Source: Epiperipatus broadwayi
Taxonomy: Eukaryota; Onychophora; Udeonychophora; Euonychophora; Peripatidae
DNA: 64,000 nt
Direction of reading: 5' to 3'
NCBI GenBank assembly: GCA_028023455.1
Contig: JAQFVV010000182.1
Location: 1,986,001-2,050,000 of the forward strand
Both the position numbers and the translations under genes were made by a program. The notes beneath the pieces are model-generated. The model made no database searches. It was not told where the DNA came from and saw nothing but the letters and a program-made list of their open reading frames with translations. Shown here piece by piece: positions 1 to 11,599 of this stretch; positions within the stretch are counted from its first letter, which is position 1, and every line of letters begins with the position of its first letter.

Positions 1-655
1 GACTAAAGTAATGTTTAATGGATTTTCTCAAAATATGAAAATTAAGATTGATTATGATGAGTTAGAAGATGTTAATAGCTACAAATATCTTGGTCAGATT
101 ATTAATACAGATGGAAACATAATGCATGAAATTAATCATAGAATTAGACTTTTTTGGAGTGCTTTTGGTAGAAATAACTTGATACTAAAAGGAAATATGC
201 CTATGTGTTTGAAAAGGAGGGTTTTTAATAAATGTGTTTTACCAGTTCTTACTTATGGATCTGAGACTTGGACACTTAATAGAAGATCAATACAAAGACT
301 TCAGACCACCCAAAGAAGTATGGAGAGATACATGTTGGGAGTAACAAGAAAAGATCGAAAACACAATATATGGGTAAGAGAACAAACAGGTGTTACTGAC
401 CTCATTGAAAAAATTAAAAGACAAGTGTAGTTGTGCTGGGCATATTTCTAGAAGAGATGATAATAGATGAACAATTAAAATCTTAAACTGGATTTCAAGA
501 GATTGTAAAAGACACAGAAAAAGACTACATGTGAGATGGATGGATGAAATAAGAAAGTGTGCAGGAGTGATGTGGAGAAGAGAAGCTAAAGATCGGAGAA
601 GATGGATTGAACTTGGAGAGACCCTAATCCTGCAGTGGATTGATAATGATGATGA
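1..655 (+). pseudogene. 3' end of an RTE-clade LINE (reverse transcriptase C-terminus), decayed
   Basis: An open frame at 11-430 encodes the thumb and C-terminal region of an RTE/BovB-like reverse transcriptase, including the segment VLPVLTYGSETWTL that is typical of this clade. It aligns almost residue for residue with the copy at 34425-35138. A 2-nt deletion near 425-435 shifts the frame. The C-terminal tail (GHI-R-D and RWMDE-like stretches) continues to about 650 in another frame with stops. The 3' end is a short GATGAT run, the usual simple-repeat tail of RTE elements. The window starts inside the element, so the 5' extent is unknown. It is a dead copy. Confidence 0.85.
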
Positions 656-743
656 AGTTAGATGTAATTAGAAGGGAATTGAACCCAGACTTTTAAGATC
701 CCTTTAGTCATCCACTCCATCTTATACAATCAATACACATGAC
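656..743 (-). mobile_element. tRNA-like SINE, 3' part, reverse orientation, abutting the RTE tail
   Basis: Read on the minus strand this holds an exact match to the Pol III B-box consensus (GGTTCAATTCC, at 675-685 on the plus strand). Upstream of it is a TTGTATAAGATGGAGTGG-like segment, and an ACATCTAAC end follows. Related copies lie at 1041-1162, 31437-31560 and 35168-35340. No convincing A box was found. It starts directly at the GATGATGAAG tail of the RTE fragment. The SINE assignment is an inference from the B box, size and multiple copies. Confidence 0.6.
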
Positions 744-781
744 TAAAAGAAGCTTGAAAATCTGGGTTCTACATCTAACTT
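744..781 (+). repeat. SINE 3'-end fragment, inverted relative to the preceding copy
   Basis: The short segment with CTTGAAAATCTGGGTTC and ACATCTAACT repeats the 3' end of the SINE at 656-743 in the opposite orientation. The two form an inverted repeat with the 3' ends outward. The B-box match is weaker here (GGTTCTACATC). Confidence 0.5.
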
Positions 782-1040
782 AAAATACTATACATGTATT
801 TAATTATTACATATTCAGACTATTCTGCCCATCCCTCTTCTATATTTATATGGGCTTAGGGTCCTGCATATGAGGGGACAGATTGACTTACATAGGCATG
901 ACAAACAATGGCTTTGAACACACCATCAGATTTATCAATGATATGGATGGCTGAAGAAAATGGAAAACAGAGAAGCCTGTTCATTTGAAGATTTCCTATC
1001 TTAACACAAATCAAGCACATTATATATACATATGAGAGAA

Positions 1041-1162
1041 ACAAGTAATGAGTGCTGGTTCAGCATGAAATGTGTATATTGGAGATCATTTATTTTTTCA
1101 TGTTTGTGATCATGAGTATTGGTTATATAAGATGGAGTGGATGACTAAAACTCCAAGATGTT
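1041..1162 (+). mobile_element. tRNA-like SINE, 5' part, with a degraded hammerhead-like core
   Basis: It shares GTGCTGGTTCAGCATGAAATG, then GATCA...GTGATCATG and TATTGGTTATATAAGATGG, with the copies at 31437 and (reversed) 35168. Positions 1052-1066 form a hairpin stem with GAAA directly after it (1067-1070). The preceding CUGAUGA is degraded to GTAATGA here. The 3' B-box part is missing. Confidence 0.5.
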
Positions 1163-2115
1163 TATACATTCCATTTACAAATCTCTCGGACTTGATTATG
1201 GAGTAAGATATCCAGAGATTGATCTAGTTAGTGAGATTTTTTACATATAGTTGGGGATGGTGTGATTATGTATGATTCTAGTGGAAAATGTCAACAATTC
1301 AAATTATAATCTTTTATCCATGTATTATGTAAATATCGAACAAGATAATTATTATAACTTATAGTAATCCATTCTAGAATACTTGATAGAGAATGAGCAT
1401 CTATCCTCAAAGAACAATTAAAACAGTTATATTAATATTGTTGTCTGACATAGAATAAGAAATAGTTGGTAAACAGAAAAAAATCATGATTTGTTGTCAA
1501 AATAATAATGTAGTATTTTTGTATTCATACATCTCCAAATTTGTTGCACCAGGAATTGCTTCAAAGACCATAATATCAAACTTATGTTTGCATCCATTGT
1601 CATTATAATCAATCTCTAAATGTTTTCTGAACTAGCTCATGATTTTGTCATTGCTTCATAATGAATATACTGATCTGTCTCAACTAAAACTGCCTAACCA
1701 CCTCTTATTAATTCTTCTGCAGTGATTGCAGATATATTTTTACAGCAACTGCTGCAAAAAGATGTAATTTTTTATCGCAGAAATATATTTACCTGCTATT
1801 AGAACAAATTTCTAAGGCTTTTAAACATTTCGCAATTTAGATATGGTATACCATTATTGAATTCTCTGTGGTTTTTACTAATTTAATAGAGATCTAATTC
1901 CTCAAATACTGTTTATCTATATATCTTTACAGCTAGCATATAATTAAATATTATAAATTATCTCTTAGTTTGTCCCTATTGGTTTGTATAACTCCATGAC
2001 ATTTCCTTCTGGTTTAAGAAATTTCTATCAAGTATTATACATATCATAAAAATCCATAATTAATATTTACTATAGTGTGATTGTGAACCAATAGTAGTCT
2101 TTTAATAAGCCTATT
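1163..2115. other. non-coding AT-rich DNA
   Basis: No open frame of note, RNA gene or recognisable repeat was seen. It ends at the 4-bp target duplication of the LTR element. Confidence 0.5.
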
Positions 2116-2119
2116 ATAT

Positions 2120-3673
2120 TGAAACAGGGCTGAGTTCGATCTCTGTTTCAAAAAGTAAACTTGCCTATGTATGTTCAATATAGCCTGATTAATTAAATTT
2201 TTTTTTTTTTCATATTTATATTTCCTTTTAATATAAATTTATAATTCTAAATAGGGATTTTAAAAGGTTAAAATAAACAGAAGAGGGGGGTATGTGTGCT
2301 CTTTTTTTTTTTTTGAAAACGCATGTATATATTTTGCTAGATAGAATAATATAAGAAAAAAAAAGTATAAATGCAGTTATGGAAATATACTTTAATTTTC
2401 AAAATGGAAACTTTTCAATTTCATTTTGGAAAAGTTAAATGGAAAAAAGATATCAAAAATAACTTGATCAATATCTAAAGAATTTAATTAGTGAGATTTA
2501 AGTTTAAATTCAAAAGAATTTTGATGAAAATGAACAAAATTAGATTCGGAGGTGCAAAAAGACTTTGTTCAAAAAAAATAAGCTGGATTTTTGAGCGGCA
2601 GAACTTGCTAAAAAGAATTCATTCTATTGCTGATTTTTGTAAGGAGTGCTGCAAGAGAGATTTGTATAGAGAAATGGAGGGTAGAATGGTGGGCAAAGCA
2701 TAAGCATGCCGGGTAGTGCAATCCCGCCCCATAAGGTCCGAAGGTGGCTGCAGGAAAAGTAACCGCAAAAGATAGAAACAAATTGATCCGAAGTCAAAAT
2801 AAAAAAAAGAGGGAATGGAATCAACAAGCAAGAATATAGGACAGCCGGAATAAATAATTCAATTTCATCACCATTACATAAGTGCTATAAAAATGAGTCA
2901 AAACGAAATGAAATTTTTCACTTTTAATAATCCATCGTTTTCCCCAGGGAAGAAAAGAAATGCAGGTACATACACATTCAACAATATGTAATTAGTGTTC
3001 CAGATAGCGTCTGTTTCTTTTAATTTTTCACAAACTTTCTTTACAAACTTCATTATCATGAACGATATGCATAAACTTTTAAAAAAAGGAAAGAATCAAA
3101 AAAAAAGAAATGATTTTTCTTACTGGTATGAACTGATATATGTTTTACTCATGTGATTTTTTTCAATATCTAAGCAGTGTGTGTATGCATGCATTTTTCT
3201 TAAAATAAAGAGCACAAAATATTTAATCATGGTAAAATAAAAATGTACAAAATTTAAAAATGAAATGAATGTTTATTGGTATTGTTTATTTAGGTCTGTT
3301 TTTATATAAAGTAGAAAGAATTTAGAATAGTATATCAAGCATATTAAAGTATAGTAACCTTCTCCCTCTTAGATTTCCGTCGATTTGTCAATCACCCGCC
3401 CTGAGCAGAGCTAGTCCAGGGCATTTCCATATTGGTATTCAAGCTCTCCCAGCATAATTCTTATAGTAATATAGGATTGGCACTTGAGGTCATAAGTTGA
3501 TGCTCATAAATATGCTGGGTGGTAGATGGAATAATTTTCAAAATACTTTTAAGAATAAATATTTTTTGTCTAAACATACGCATATATGTGTATTGTTATA
3601 TACATACACACAATCTTATAAATGGTTTTATATATGCATAAGATATATATGGAAAACGGTACATCACGTTACA
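2120..3673 (+). repeat. 5' LTR
   Basis: It matches 4589-6134 along its whole length. The first seven bases are TGAAACA against TGTAACA in the 3' LTR, and it ends in CA before the PBS. Small reverse-strand open frames inside both LTRs are not credible genes. Confidence 0.88.
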
Positions 3674-3674
3674 A

Positions 3675-3692
3675 TGGCGTCCCAACTAAAGG
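3675..3692 (+). promoter_or_regulatory. primer binding site
   Basis: TGGCGTCCCAACTAAAGG lies one base after the 5' LTR. Starting with TGG, it can pair with the CCA end of a tRNA. The specific tRNA was not identified. Confidence 0.75.
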
Positions 3693-4577
3693 GCTTTCGA
3701 AGAGTGGAAAGTATGGGGGACGGAGTGTAGGTGTTAAGCATAAAAAGAAAAGTAAATACACTGATATATATTGAATTTTTAAGTAAAAGAAATCAAAAAA
3801 TAGACAACGGAGTGGATTGGTTAGTTAGGAAAGTTAAGTATGCAGCATGGTGCTTCGGGGGAGGGAAAGTAGGCCTAAAAGTTTTTTTTAATTAATTTTT
3901 TTATTTTTTAGGTTGTGGGGTCAATATTTATCATAGTCATTATAGGGGCAGTTATATATATTGACGTATATAAAGTAATGGTTTATACGTGTGTTTGCCA
4001 GTTTGTAAGTATAGAGAATAAATAAGTTGTGGCTGTGAAGCTTTGGGAGAAAAGTGGTCTAAGTCTGATGGGAATATGGGGTTGGCTGCTGGATCGGGCA
4101 TGTGTGTTGTGTTCTGGGTATAGCTGCTTTTTATTCCTAACATGGTTGGGAAATTCCGAATAAGAATCAGGCATTTGTCCTAGTTACCCACATACCTAAG
4201 ACTTGGAAGCAGCAGAGTGTGGTTAGGAGATGCCGGCATTTGTCCTAGTTATCCACACCTATAAGACTCGGAAGCAGCAGAATGTGGTTAGGAAATGTCT
4301 TCTCGTTAAAAAAAAAGGAAATTTTTTTTTTACGTTTTTATTTTTATTTTGTGATCATCTAACCAAGCAGGTCGGGGTAGAGTTGGCTAGATTCGTTCAT
4401 AGCATGTCGTTAGTTGTGGTCAGACCCAGAGTATATCGTTAGGCTGATAATCGCTCACTCTTATGTTTTAGAGTTACAGAATGGAACTCAGATAAAATTG
4501 ATTTTAGGATATATGTATAGTTTTTATTTGTTTAGACATAAGCCATTCAAGCACGTAGACCATATTTAAAGACTTCC
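3693..4577 (+). other. non-coding interior of the LTR element with a 65-bp tandem duplication
   Basis: No gag, protease, RT or integrase motif is visible in any frame. Two adjacent, slightly diverged copies of a 65-bp unit (4170-4234 and 4235-4298) begin GGCATTTGTCCTAGTTA. The interior may carry only packaging or dimerisation signals, which is an inference. Confidence 0.7.
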
Positions 4578-4587
4578 GGGAGGGGTA
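4578..4587 (+). promoter_or_regulatory. polypurine tract
   Basis: GGGAGGGGTA lies directly upstream of the 3' LTR start, the expected position of the plus-strand primer. Confidence 0.75.
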
Positions 4588-4588
4588 T

Positions 4589-6134
4589 TGTAACAGGGCT
4601 GAGTTCGATCCCTGTTTCAAAAAGTAAACTTGCCTATATATGCATCAATATAGCCCAATTAATTAAATTTATTTCTTTTTCATATTTACATTTCCTTTTA
4701 GTATAAATTTATAATTCTAAATAGGGATTTAAAAAGGTTAAAATAAACAGAAGAGGGAGGGTATGTGTGCTTGTTTGTTTTTTTTGAAAACGCATGTATA
4801 TATTTTGCTAGATAGAATAATATAAGAAAAAAAGTACAAATGCAGTTATGGAAATATACTTTAATTTTCAAGATGGAAACTTTTCAATTTCATTTTGGAA
4901 AAGTTAAATGGAAAAAAGATATCAAAAATAACTTGATCGATATCTAAGGAATTTAATTAGTGAGATTTAAGTTTAGATTCAAAAGAATTTCGATGAAAAC
5001 AAAAGAAGAACAAAATTAGATTCGGAGGTGCGAAAAGTCTTTGTTCAAAAAAAAGAAGCTGGATTTTTGAGCGGCAGAACTTGCTAAAAAGAATTCATTC
5101 TATTGCTGATTTTTGTAAGGAATGCTGCGAGAGAGATTTGTGGAGAGAAATGGAGGGTAGAATGGTGGACAAGCTGGCTTAAGAAAGTGTAAGCATGCCG
5201 GGCAGTGCAATCCCACCCCATGAAGGTCCAAAGGTGGCTGCAGGAAAAGTAACCACAGAAGATAGAAACAAATTGATCCGAAGTCAAAATAAAAAAAAGG
5301 AATGGAATCAACAAGCAAGAATATAGGACAGCCAGAATAAATAATTCAATTTCATCACCATTACATAAGTGCTATAAAAAGGAGTCAAAACGAAATGAAA
5401 TTTTTCACTTTTAATAATCCATCATTTTCCCTGGGGAAGAAAAGAAATGCAGGTATGTACACATTCAACAATATGTAATTAGTGTTTCAGATAGCGTCTG
5501 CTTCTTTTAATTTTTCACAAACTTCATTATCATGAACGATATGCATAAACTTTTAAAAAAAGGAAAGAAAGAAAAGAAATGATTTTTCTTACTGTTATGA
5601 ACTGATATATGTTTTATTCATGTGCTTTTTTTAAATATCTAAGCAGTATGCATGCGTTTTTCTTAAAATAAAGAGCACAAAATATTTAATCATGGTAAAA
5701 TAAAAATGTACAAAATTTAAAAATGAAATGAATGTTTATTGGTATTGTTTATTTAGGTCTGTTTTTATATAAAGTAGAAAGAATTTAGAATAGTATATTG
5801 AGCATATTAAAGTATAGTAACCTCCTCCCTCGTAGATTTCCGTCGATTTGTCAATCACCTGCCCTGAGCAGAGCTAGTCCAGGGCATTTCCATATTGGTA
5901 TTCCAGCTCTCCCAGCATAATTCTTATAGTAATATAGGATTGGTGCTTGAGGTCATAAGTTGATGCTCATAAATATGTTGGGTGATAAATGGAATAATTT
6001 TCTAAATACTTTTAAGAATTTTTTTTTTTTCTAAACATACTCATATACATGTATTGTTATATACATACACGCAATTTTACAAATGGTTTTATATATGTGT
6101 AAGACATATATGGAAAATGGTACATCATGTTACA
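4589..6134 (+). repeat. 3' LTR
   Basis: It begins TGTAACAGGG and ends GTTACA, followed by ATATG. It is collinear with the 5' LTR, with small indels in T- and A-runs. Confidence 0.88.
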
Positions 6135-6138
6135 ATAT

Positions 6139-7414
6139 GTATCTGATATGTACATGTTGACAGTCAATAGTTTATTTTTGAAAATATGCTAGAGATAATG
6201 TGTTGGAAATTTCCTTTTTTATATAGTGAGAAAGTATTTTTATTTGAGTTTGGAGAATTTCATCAATTAAGTCTTCATCCTATGTAATGCACATAGTTTT
6301 AGAAATCATTATTCTTCACTGACTTAAAATATTAATTACATCATCTTCAATAAAATTTTGAAAAAATTAGAATTGCAAACTCAATTTATGATTTTCAGAA
6401 TGGCTTCCACAATTTTGTTGTGCCGATTGGAAATTCAAAAAGTAAAATGCCAATATTTAATTTTTGAAGATCTCTGATGTCGAGTGTAGAAGGTGAAAGT
6501 TCATATAAATATTTTAATTGCTAACTTATTTTTGAATTTTAAATATTTTTCCATTAATAAATAAATATTAAGCATTTTTCCTTTGAAAATATTTATTTTT
6601 AAAAAAGTAGAACTTAAATCCCACTATATTATGCCCCGTGTTACAAAATTAAAAAAGCATTAATTTTAGAGAGAAAAAGTCTTAAGACAATTAAATTGAT
6701 CTGATAAATAGTTTAAAATAAAATTTTAAAAAATGATGATATAGTTAATATAGACATTTGTTTAACTATTTAGATTTTAAATAAGCTATTGTTCAATACA
6801 AAATATTATTTAATCAATATATATAATAAATAAATATCGGTTTTGTAAATATATAAAATAAATTGAAGCAACATAAAATCTTTCAAATTCCAATTTATTT
6901 TAATTTATTGTGACTCACTATATGACTGTGACATAAAAATCAAACCAATTTCTGCAGTACTTGTTTCAGACCAATTGCCTTTAAATACTGATTCAATTTT
7001 TGTATCATGTAGAAAGTCAAGACAAAGTGGATTGCACTTTAGAGATTTAATATTCATTTCAATTTATTTTATATATTTGTTTAGAAATTCTTGCTTTTTG
7101 TAAAAAAAAAAAGTGCATATTATTATATCAAATTTTTGTTTAATAAAATAAAAAACAAATTTTTGTTTAATAAAATAAAAAACAATTTGTCTCATAAAAT
7201 ACTTTCTGTGGTTTTTGAATTGACAAGTCACTTACATTTTCCTTGAAACATCCAGGGACAACAAACTTTAAAACAAACAATCATATTTTCACAAAGAAAA
7301 ATTGTGGCTCGCAAAACATTTTGTGTGTGTATGTGCGTGTGAAGTAAAAAAATTTTTGTAGTAATATTGCAAATTTATAATCAAAAAATAAAATAAAATT
7401 TAAGTACTCTTTAT
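6139..7414. other. AT-rich non-coding DNA with a short tandem duplication
   Basis: Nothing coding is seen. Around 7128-7187 a unit of about 29 bp containing TTTTTGTTTAATAAAATAAA occurs twice in tandem. The rest is low-complexity AT. Confidence 0.5.
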
Positions 7415-7527
7415 TATAGAAATAAAACAAACTAACTCCTTTTTAAAACTTGATTTTTTATGACTATGATTATAGTTATAAAAAATCAAGTTTTAAAAAG
7501 AAGGAGTTAGTTTGTTTTATTTCTATA
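7415..7527. repeat. long inverted repeat (hairpin), arms about 50 nt
   Basis: The left arm from TATAGAAATAAAACAAACTA pairs with the right arm ending TAGTTTGTTTTATTTCTATA. The loop is only a few bases (around 7470), with one 3-nt bulge and about one mismatch. It could be a foldback/MITE remnant or a pre-miRNA-like hairpin. There is no evidence of transcription. Confidence 0.8.
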
Positions 7528-7696
7528 TTAGATATATATGAACTATTTTGAAAAGAAGAACTGTGTGCTGGATATATTAAATTATTTGATTTACTCTTTA
7601 TTACTAATACTAAAAGAAATCATCCTGCAATCTTGAATGGTCACTTAAAATGGAAGGACTACAATATTATTAATAGTAGTAATAGTTTATCTAGAG

Positions 7697-8158
7697 CAGT
7701 GGTCTTCAACCTTTTCACACCTGCGGACCCGGTAAAAATAAGGATAAGGTTTCATGGACCAGCAGAAGTCTATAGATAAATTTTCTTAAAGATGTAAACA
7801 GCTTAGCCTTAGATGAAGTTATATATATATGGAGTTTGTGTAATAAAAAACTTTATTTTTTTTTAATTTTGAATTTTTTTAGAAAAGTAATAAAAAATTT
7901 AATTCTATCCCCCCCGCCCGCCATAAATGTCTGTGATAACTAGAAAAACAAATTAATTTATGTATGACTGATTAGATTTTGTTCTGTTTCTTTTTTTTTA
8001 ATCAGGTAAAAGTGCGATGAAAAAAATAAATAAAAATTGTTTATGTTAATTAAAAGTTTAAAATCTTATTATTTTGTTATTAAAACTTTTTTGCCAGTCT
8101 ATCGCAGACCAGCAAAGAACTACTGCCCAGGCCGCGGACCGGTGGTTGAAGACCACTG
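7697..8158. mobile_element. hAT-type MITE
   Basis: The terminal inverted repeats are CAGTGGTCTTCAACC on the left and GGTTGAAGACCACTG on the right, typical of hAT elements. Subterminal CTGCGGACCCGGT and CCGCGGACCGGT also mirror each other. Flanks ATCTAGAG (7689-7696) and ATATAGAG (8159-8166) match at 7 of 8 positions, the 8-bp duplication expected of hAT. The 462-bp interior has no transposase. Open frames here are chance. Confidence 0.92.
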
Positions 8159-8166
8159 ATATAGAG

Positions 8167-11100
8167 TATGTGTGTGGTAAAATTAGTTATAATAAAGAAT
8201 TAGAAATTGGATCAATGTACACTTTAATATGGTTGCACACATGTACGCATAGAATTTTTAATACATTTATTATGGCCATCAATATAATATATATGCATAT
8301 GTTGTGTTGATGTCATTCCTTTTTTTTAAAAAACCAATCTTACGGTATAAGAAATAAAAATGATCAGATTTGATGAGTTGAAAGAATAAGATCCCATCTG
8401 TTAATGCATAATCCTAATGGATTTGCAGAATTATTGTAGACAAATATTTGGATATTGTTTAGAATAGTTTTAAATATCTATTATTTGGATTTCATTATTT
8501 CATTTTTTAATTTTTAAAAAGCTTGCAATAATGATTTTCTATGGTAGAAAGAATTATATATATATATTGTAATCATATCTCTGATCAATATAAGCAGAAA
8601 CAGCAAAATGTACAAGTAACATAATATGATAGTAGTAGTTAATTAACTAGAGCACATTCTTCATACAAATATTCATTTGCTTTTAACCATACACTCCAAA
8701 CATAATCCATATTCAACCACAGTGAATGTGTTTTAAACTAAATGATGACAAAGGCACAAATAATTATATAAAAGGAAAGAGTTGTAGATTAAAATTGCTT
8801 AAAAAGTAATGAAAGAGTAATAAGAAGTTTAAACTTATTTTCTTTGGTTTTGTTAAAATATGTTTTGACAAAATTATAACTTTAATGTATAAACTGAAAA
8901 GATTGTATTAATAGATAAACGTGAATTCCAAAGATATAGATTCCATTAGGGAAAGAAAACAAAGAAAAAATAATTAAAGTGTAAGATAACAGGAGGAACT
9001 AAACAATTGACATTGGTAACTATTAATTAGTAAATGGAATGTAGAAAAGCAATTAAGAATGGTATAAATAAAAAAGTTTCCTTTTGTTCTCTCTCTTACA
9101 CTCGCAGAAGCTCTCCTGCTCTAAATTTTATGCTGAAAATCTTGCTGAAGAAAGTCTTTGCTGGAAAATCTTGCTGAAACTCTTTGAGAAGATCTCCATG
9201 CCACACAGTACTTTGAACCATCATCCTTTTATTTTACTTGAAATTTTTGAAATGTATGGTGCTATAAAAATACATGAGTAGAGCCCTTGTCTCCACTCTC
9301 CCCTCCATCCTTGAGTCAGAGTTGGAACAATGTAGCCAGACAGAGAACATGGGAAAATTACCTGACTGATGCCTGCTACCTATCTGTGAACAACTACCAT
9401 CAAAACAAGTTATGAACTTGGAAACTTAGAAAGATTTACTGACAATGGATCTTTAATACCTTGCTGTATCAACCTGTTATATATCACACTATACCTTAAG
9501 TTACCGTTAACTTTGACTTTAATTTTAACTTTAACTTTCATTTTAACTTGAACTTTAAATTTATGTCACTTATATTTGCAATTATATATCTGTTTGTATT
9601 AGATAATCTTATATTTTGATATTTTAATCATTCTATTTTAACTTTTATCAGTTAGAATCTATCTATGCCTTGTAAATTAAATGTTAGATCCATTAATATA
9701 TGTCACCCTATAATATTTAAGTATATTTTGAATTATGCCTTGGATAGATTTTAACATGTATAGTGGCGATTGTTAATGTTATTAGTTTATTTGTAAATAG
9801 TTACCTTGAACAATCACCATTACACTCTCTGGAATTCTATACAGTACTTACTTTTACGGTTTTTTTTTTTAGAAAGAAATGAAATGATTTCTTTTGCATA
9901 ATGTGAAATATTTAATAGATATGTATATAGGAGGAATTGGAAGAGGGAGAAACTGTAATTTATTTTTACTTGTTTGACCCACTATGAAAATTATGAAAAT
10001 ATTTTAAAATAATTAGTAAAATTATTGAATAAAAGTTACCATGTTGAATTCCCTCCTGCTGCATTTGGTTGTGACTATAGTTTTTTTAAATATATTATTA
10101 GAAAGAGAGAGAACCCAAAAAGCACAATTATAATTTAAAATATTAAGACAAATGTTTCTTTTAATTTATAGTCAAATAAAAGAAAGGCGACTATATCTAC
10201 AAAGATTTTATTTATGTTTTTAAGAAAAGATCTAAGCCTGCATAATACTGTCATATGCTATTAAGTCAATCTAAGGGTTATTACTATATATGTATGTTTC
10301 TATTGAACACAAGTTAAATTAGACGTTCGTTATTATTTTAGATATAAGAGAGAGGGACAGTACATCTGTATATAAATTAAAGTTTGAAATATTCATTAGC
10401 TCTGTAAACAAACTAGTTAAACAATAATCAATTATTAATATGCCCATCTTTCGTATATTTTATATTAGTTTTAAAAAAAAGAAAGTAATAGTTATCTTAA
10501 TAGTGGGTATTTTCTCAGTCTCATAAAATATTAAATTATACTATTATATATATGCTTCATAATTACAATTTTTAAGTTTAATGGTTGTTTGACTGCATTT
10601 TCTATTATATTGTGCTATTCGGTGATTCATGAGTGTCTCTGCACATATCCATAGTTCCTGTTACTTCTTCATGAGCGAACATCTCCTTGGAATCACAATT
10701 CGTTGATAGATTGGATCCCAATATTCACATATATTATACTCCATTCCTGACCTCGGCTCATGCTGCAGTGAATGAGTCCCTTTTTCTCTAACTAGGGTTT
10801 AGAGACGGAGTGCTATCCAGCCTCAAGTTAGCCTCAAATGAAGCCATTGTACCGTGAGACTCTTTTTGAATTCACAAATTTAATCACCAAGAGTCATGAG
10901 TTTATTTTTCATTACATACTTAAAATCTTGCTTTTATTTGATCAAAACATTATTGTATAAATGTGAAAAATGTCTGTTGGGCATTTCTCATTTTAGAGGA
11001 CAATACTTCAACATGCCTTAAATGGTATTTAACTAGTATAAACAGTTATCTATACTTTGTAATTTTACCCTAGAGCTATAAATAACTCTCTTTCAAAAAA

Positions 11101-11530
11101 AAGTAACCTAGTTGTTGGCTCAGTGTATTATCATTTCATAAGCAACAAAGGATAGAGACAGAATCTTATCTACAAAATTTTTATATGAGGAAACTTGGAA
11201 ACTTTTTCATCTTTCTAGGAAAAGTCCTTGATGATCAAAATATCATATATTAATTTATTAAGTTTTGTCATTTTTTACCATGATGTTATCAGGTAATTAT
11301 TAATTACGCCTATAGTATACCATTTGTAAACATATTATTTGTTTTATCTTTCAAAAATCAAATTTATTGTACACTTAGATCAAAGAAATACAGACCAAAA
11401 AGTACAAAACAAGTAAATGATTATGAAATAGCATGCAAAAAAAGAAGATATATTTGAGTTAATGTTTGCACAGGAAACATTTGTGACTTGTTTGTTGTTC
11501 CGAAAATAGACCATAGAAACCCAATTTGTC
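8167..11530. other. non-coding region without recognisable genes
   Basis: Mostly AT-rich. At 9503-9557 there is a degenerate hexamer run related to TTTAACT/ACTTTA. At about 9070-9480 and 10610-10880 the composition is less AT-rich and looks like old repeat sequence, but no family could be named. A short inverted pair (TAGTGGCGATTGTTAA and TTGAACAATCACCATTA) lies at about 9762-9823. A 65-aa open frame at 9084-9281 has no recognisable features. Confidence 0.4.
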
Positions 11531-11599
11531 TAAAGTTCATAGCAGGGGAGATTAAAATGAGATGCTGTTAGTAGGTAGTATTAATACCCATGTTTCAGT

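Larger units (their letters stand above)
2120..6134 (+). mobile_element. non-autonomous LTR retrotransposon (LARD/TRIM-like)
   Basis: Two direct repeats of about 1.55 kb begin TG(T/A)AACAGGGCTGAG and end in GTTACA. They enclose only 0.9 kb of non-coding DNA. The 5' repeat is followed after one base by TGGCGTCCCAACTAAAGG (primer binding site), and the 3' repeat is preceded by GGGAGGGGTA (polypurine tract). ATAT at 2116-2119 and 6135-6138 looks like a 4-bp target-site duplication. There is no gag or pol, so it depends on proteins from another element or has lost its interior. The LTRs differ by many substitutions and small indels, so the insertion is old. Orientation is set by PBS before PPT on the plus strand. 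The superfamily is unproven; the PBS/PPT style and TSD length would fit Ty3/gypsy. Confidence 0.88.

Noticed and set aside
2120-2150. tRNA T-arm-like hairpin (GAGTTCGATC) at the LTR start
   Set aside because: The loop is too long for a T arm and no other tRNA arms are present; it is part of the LTR.
2619-2831. Reverse-strand open frames in both LTRs of the first LTR element
   Set aside because: They are poorly conserved between the two LTRs and have no known motif.
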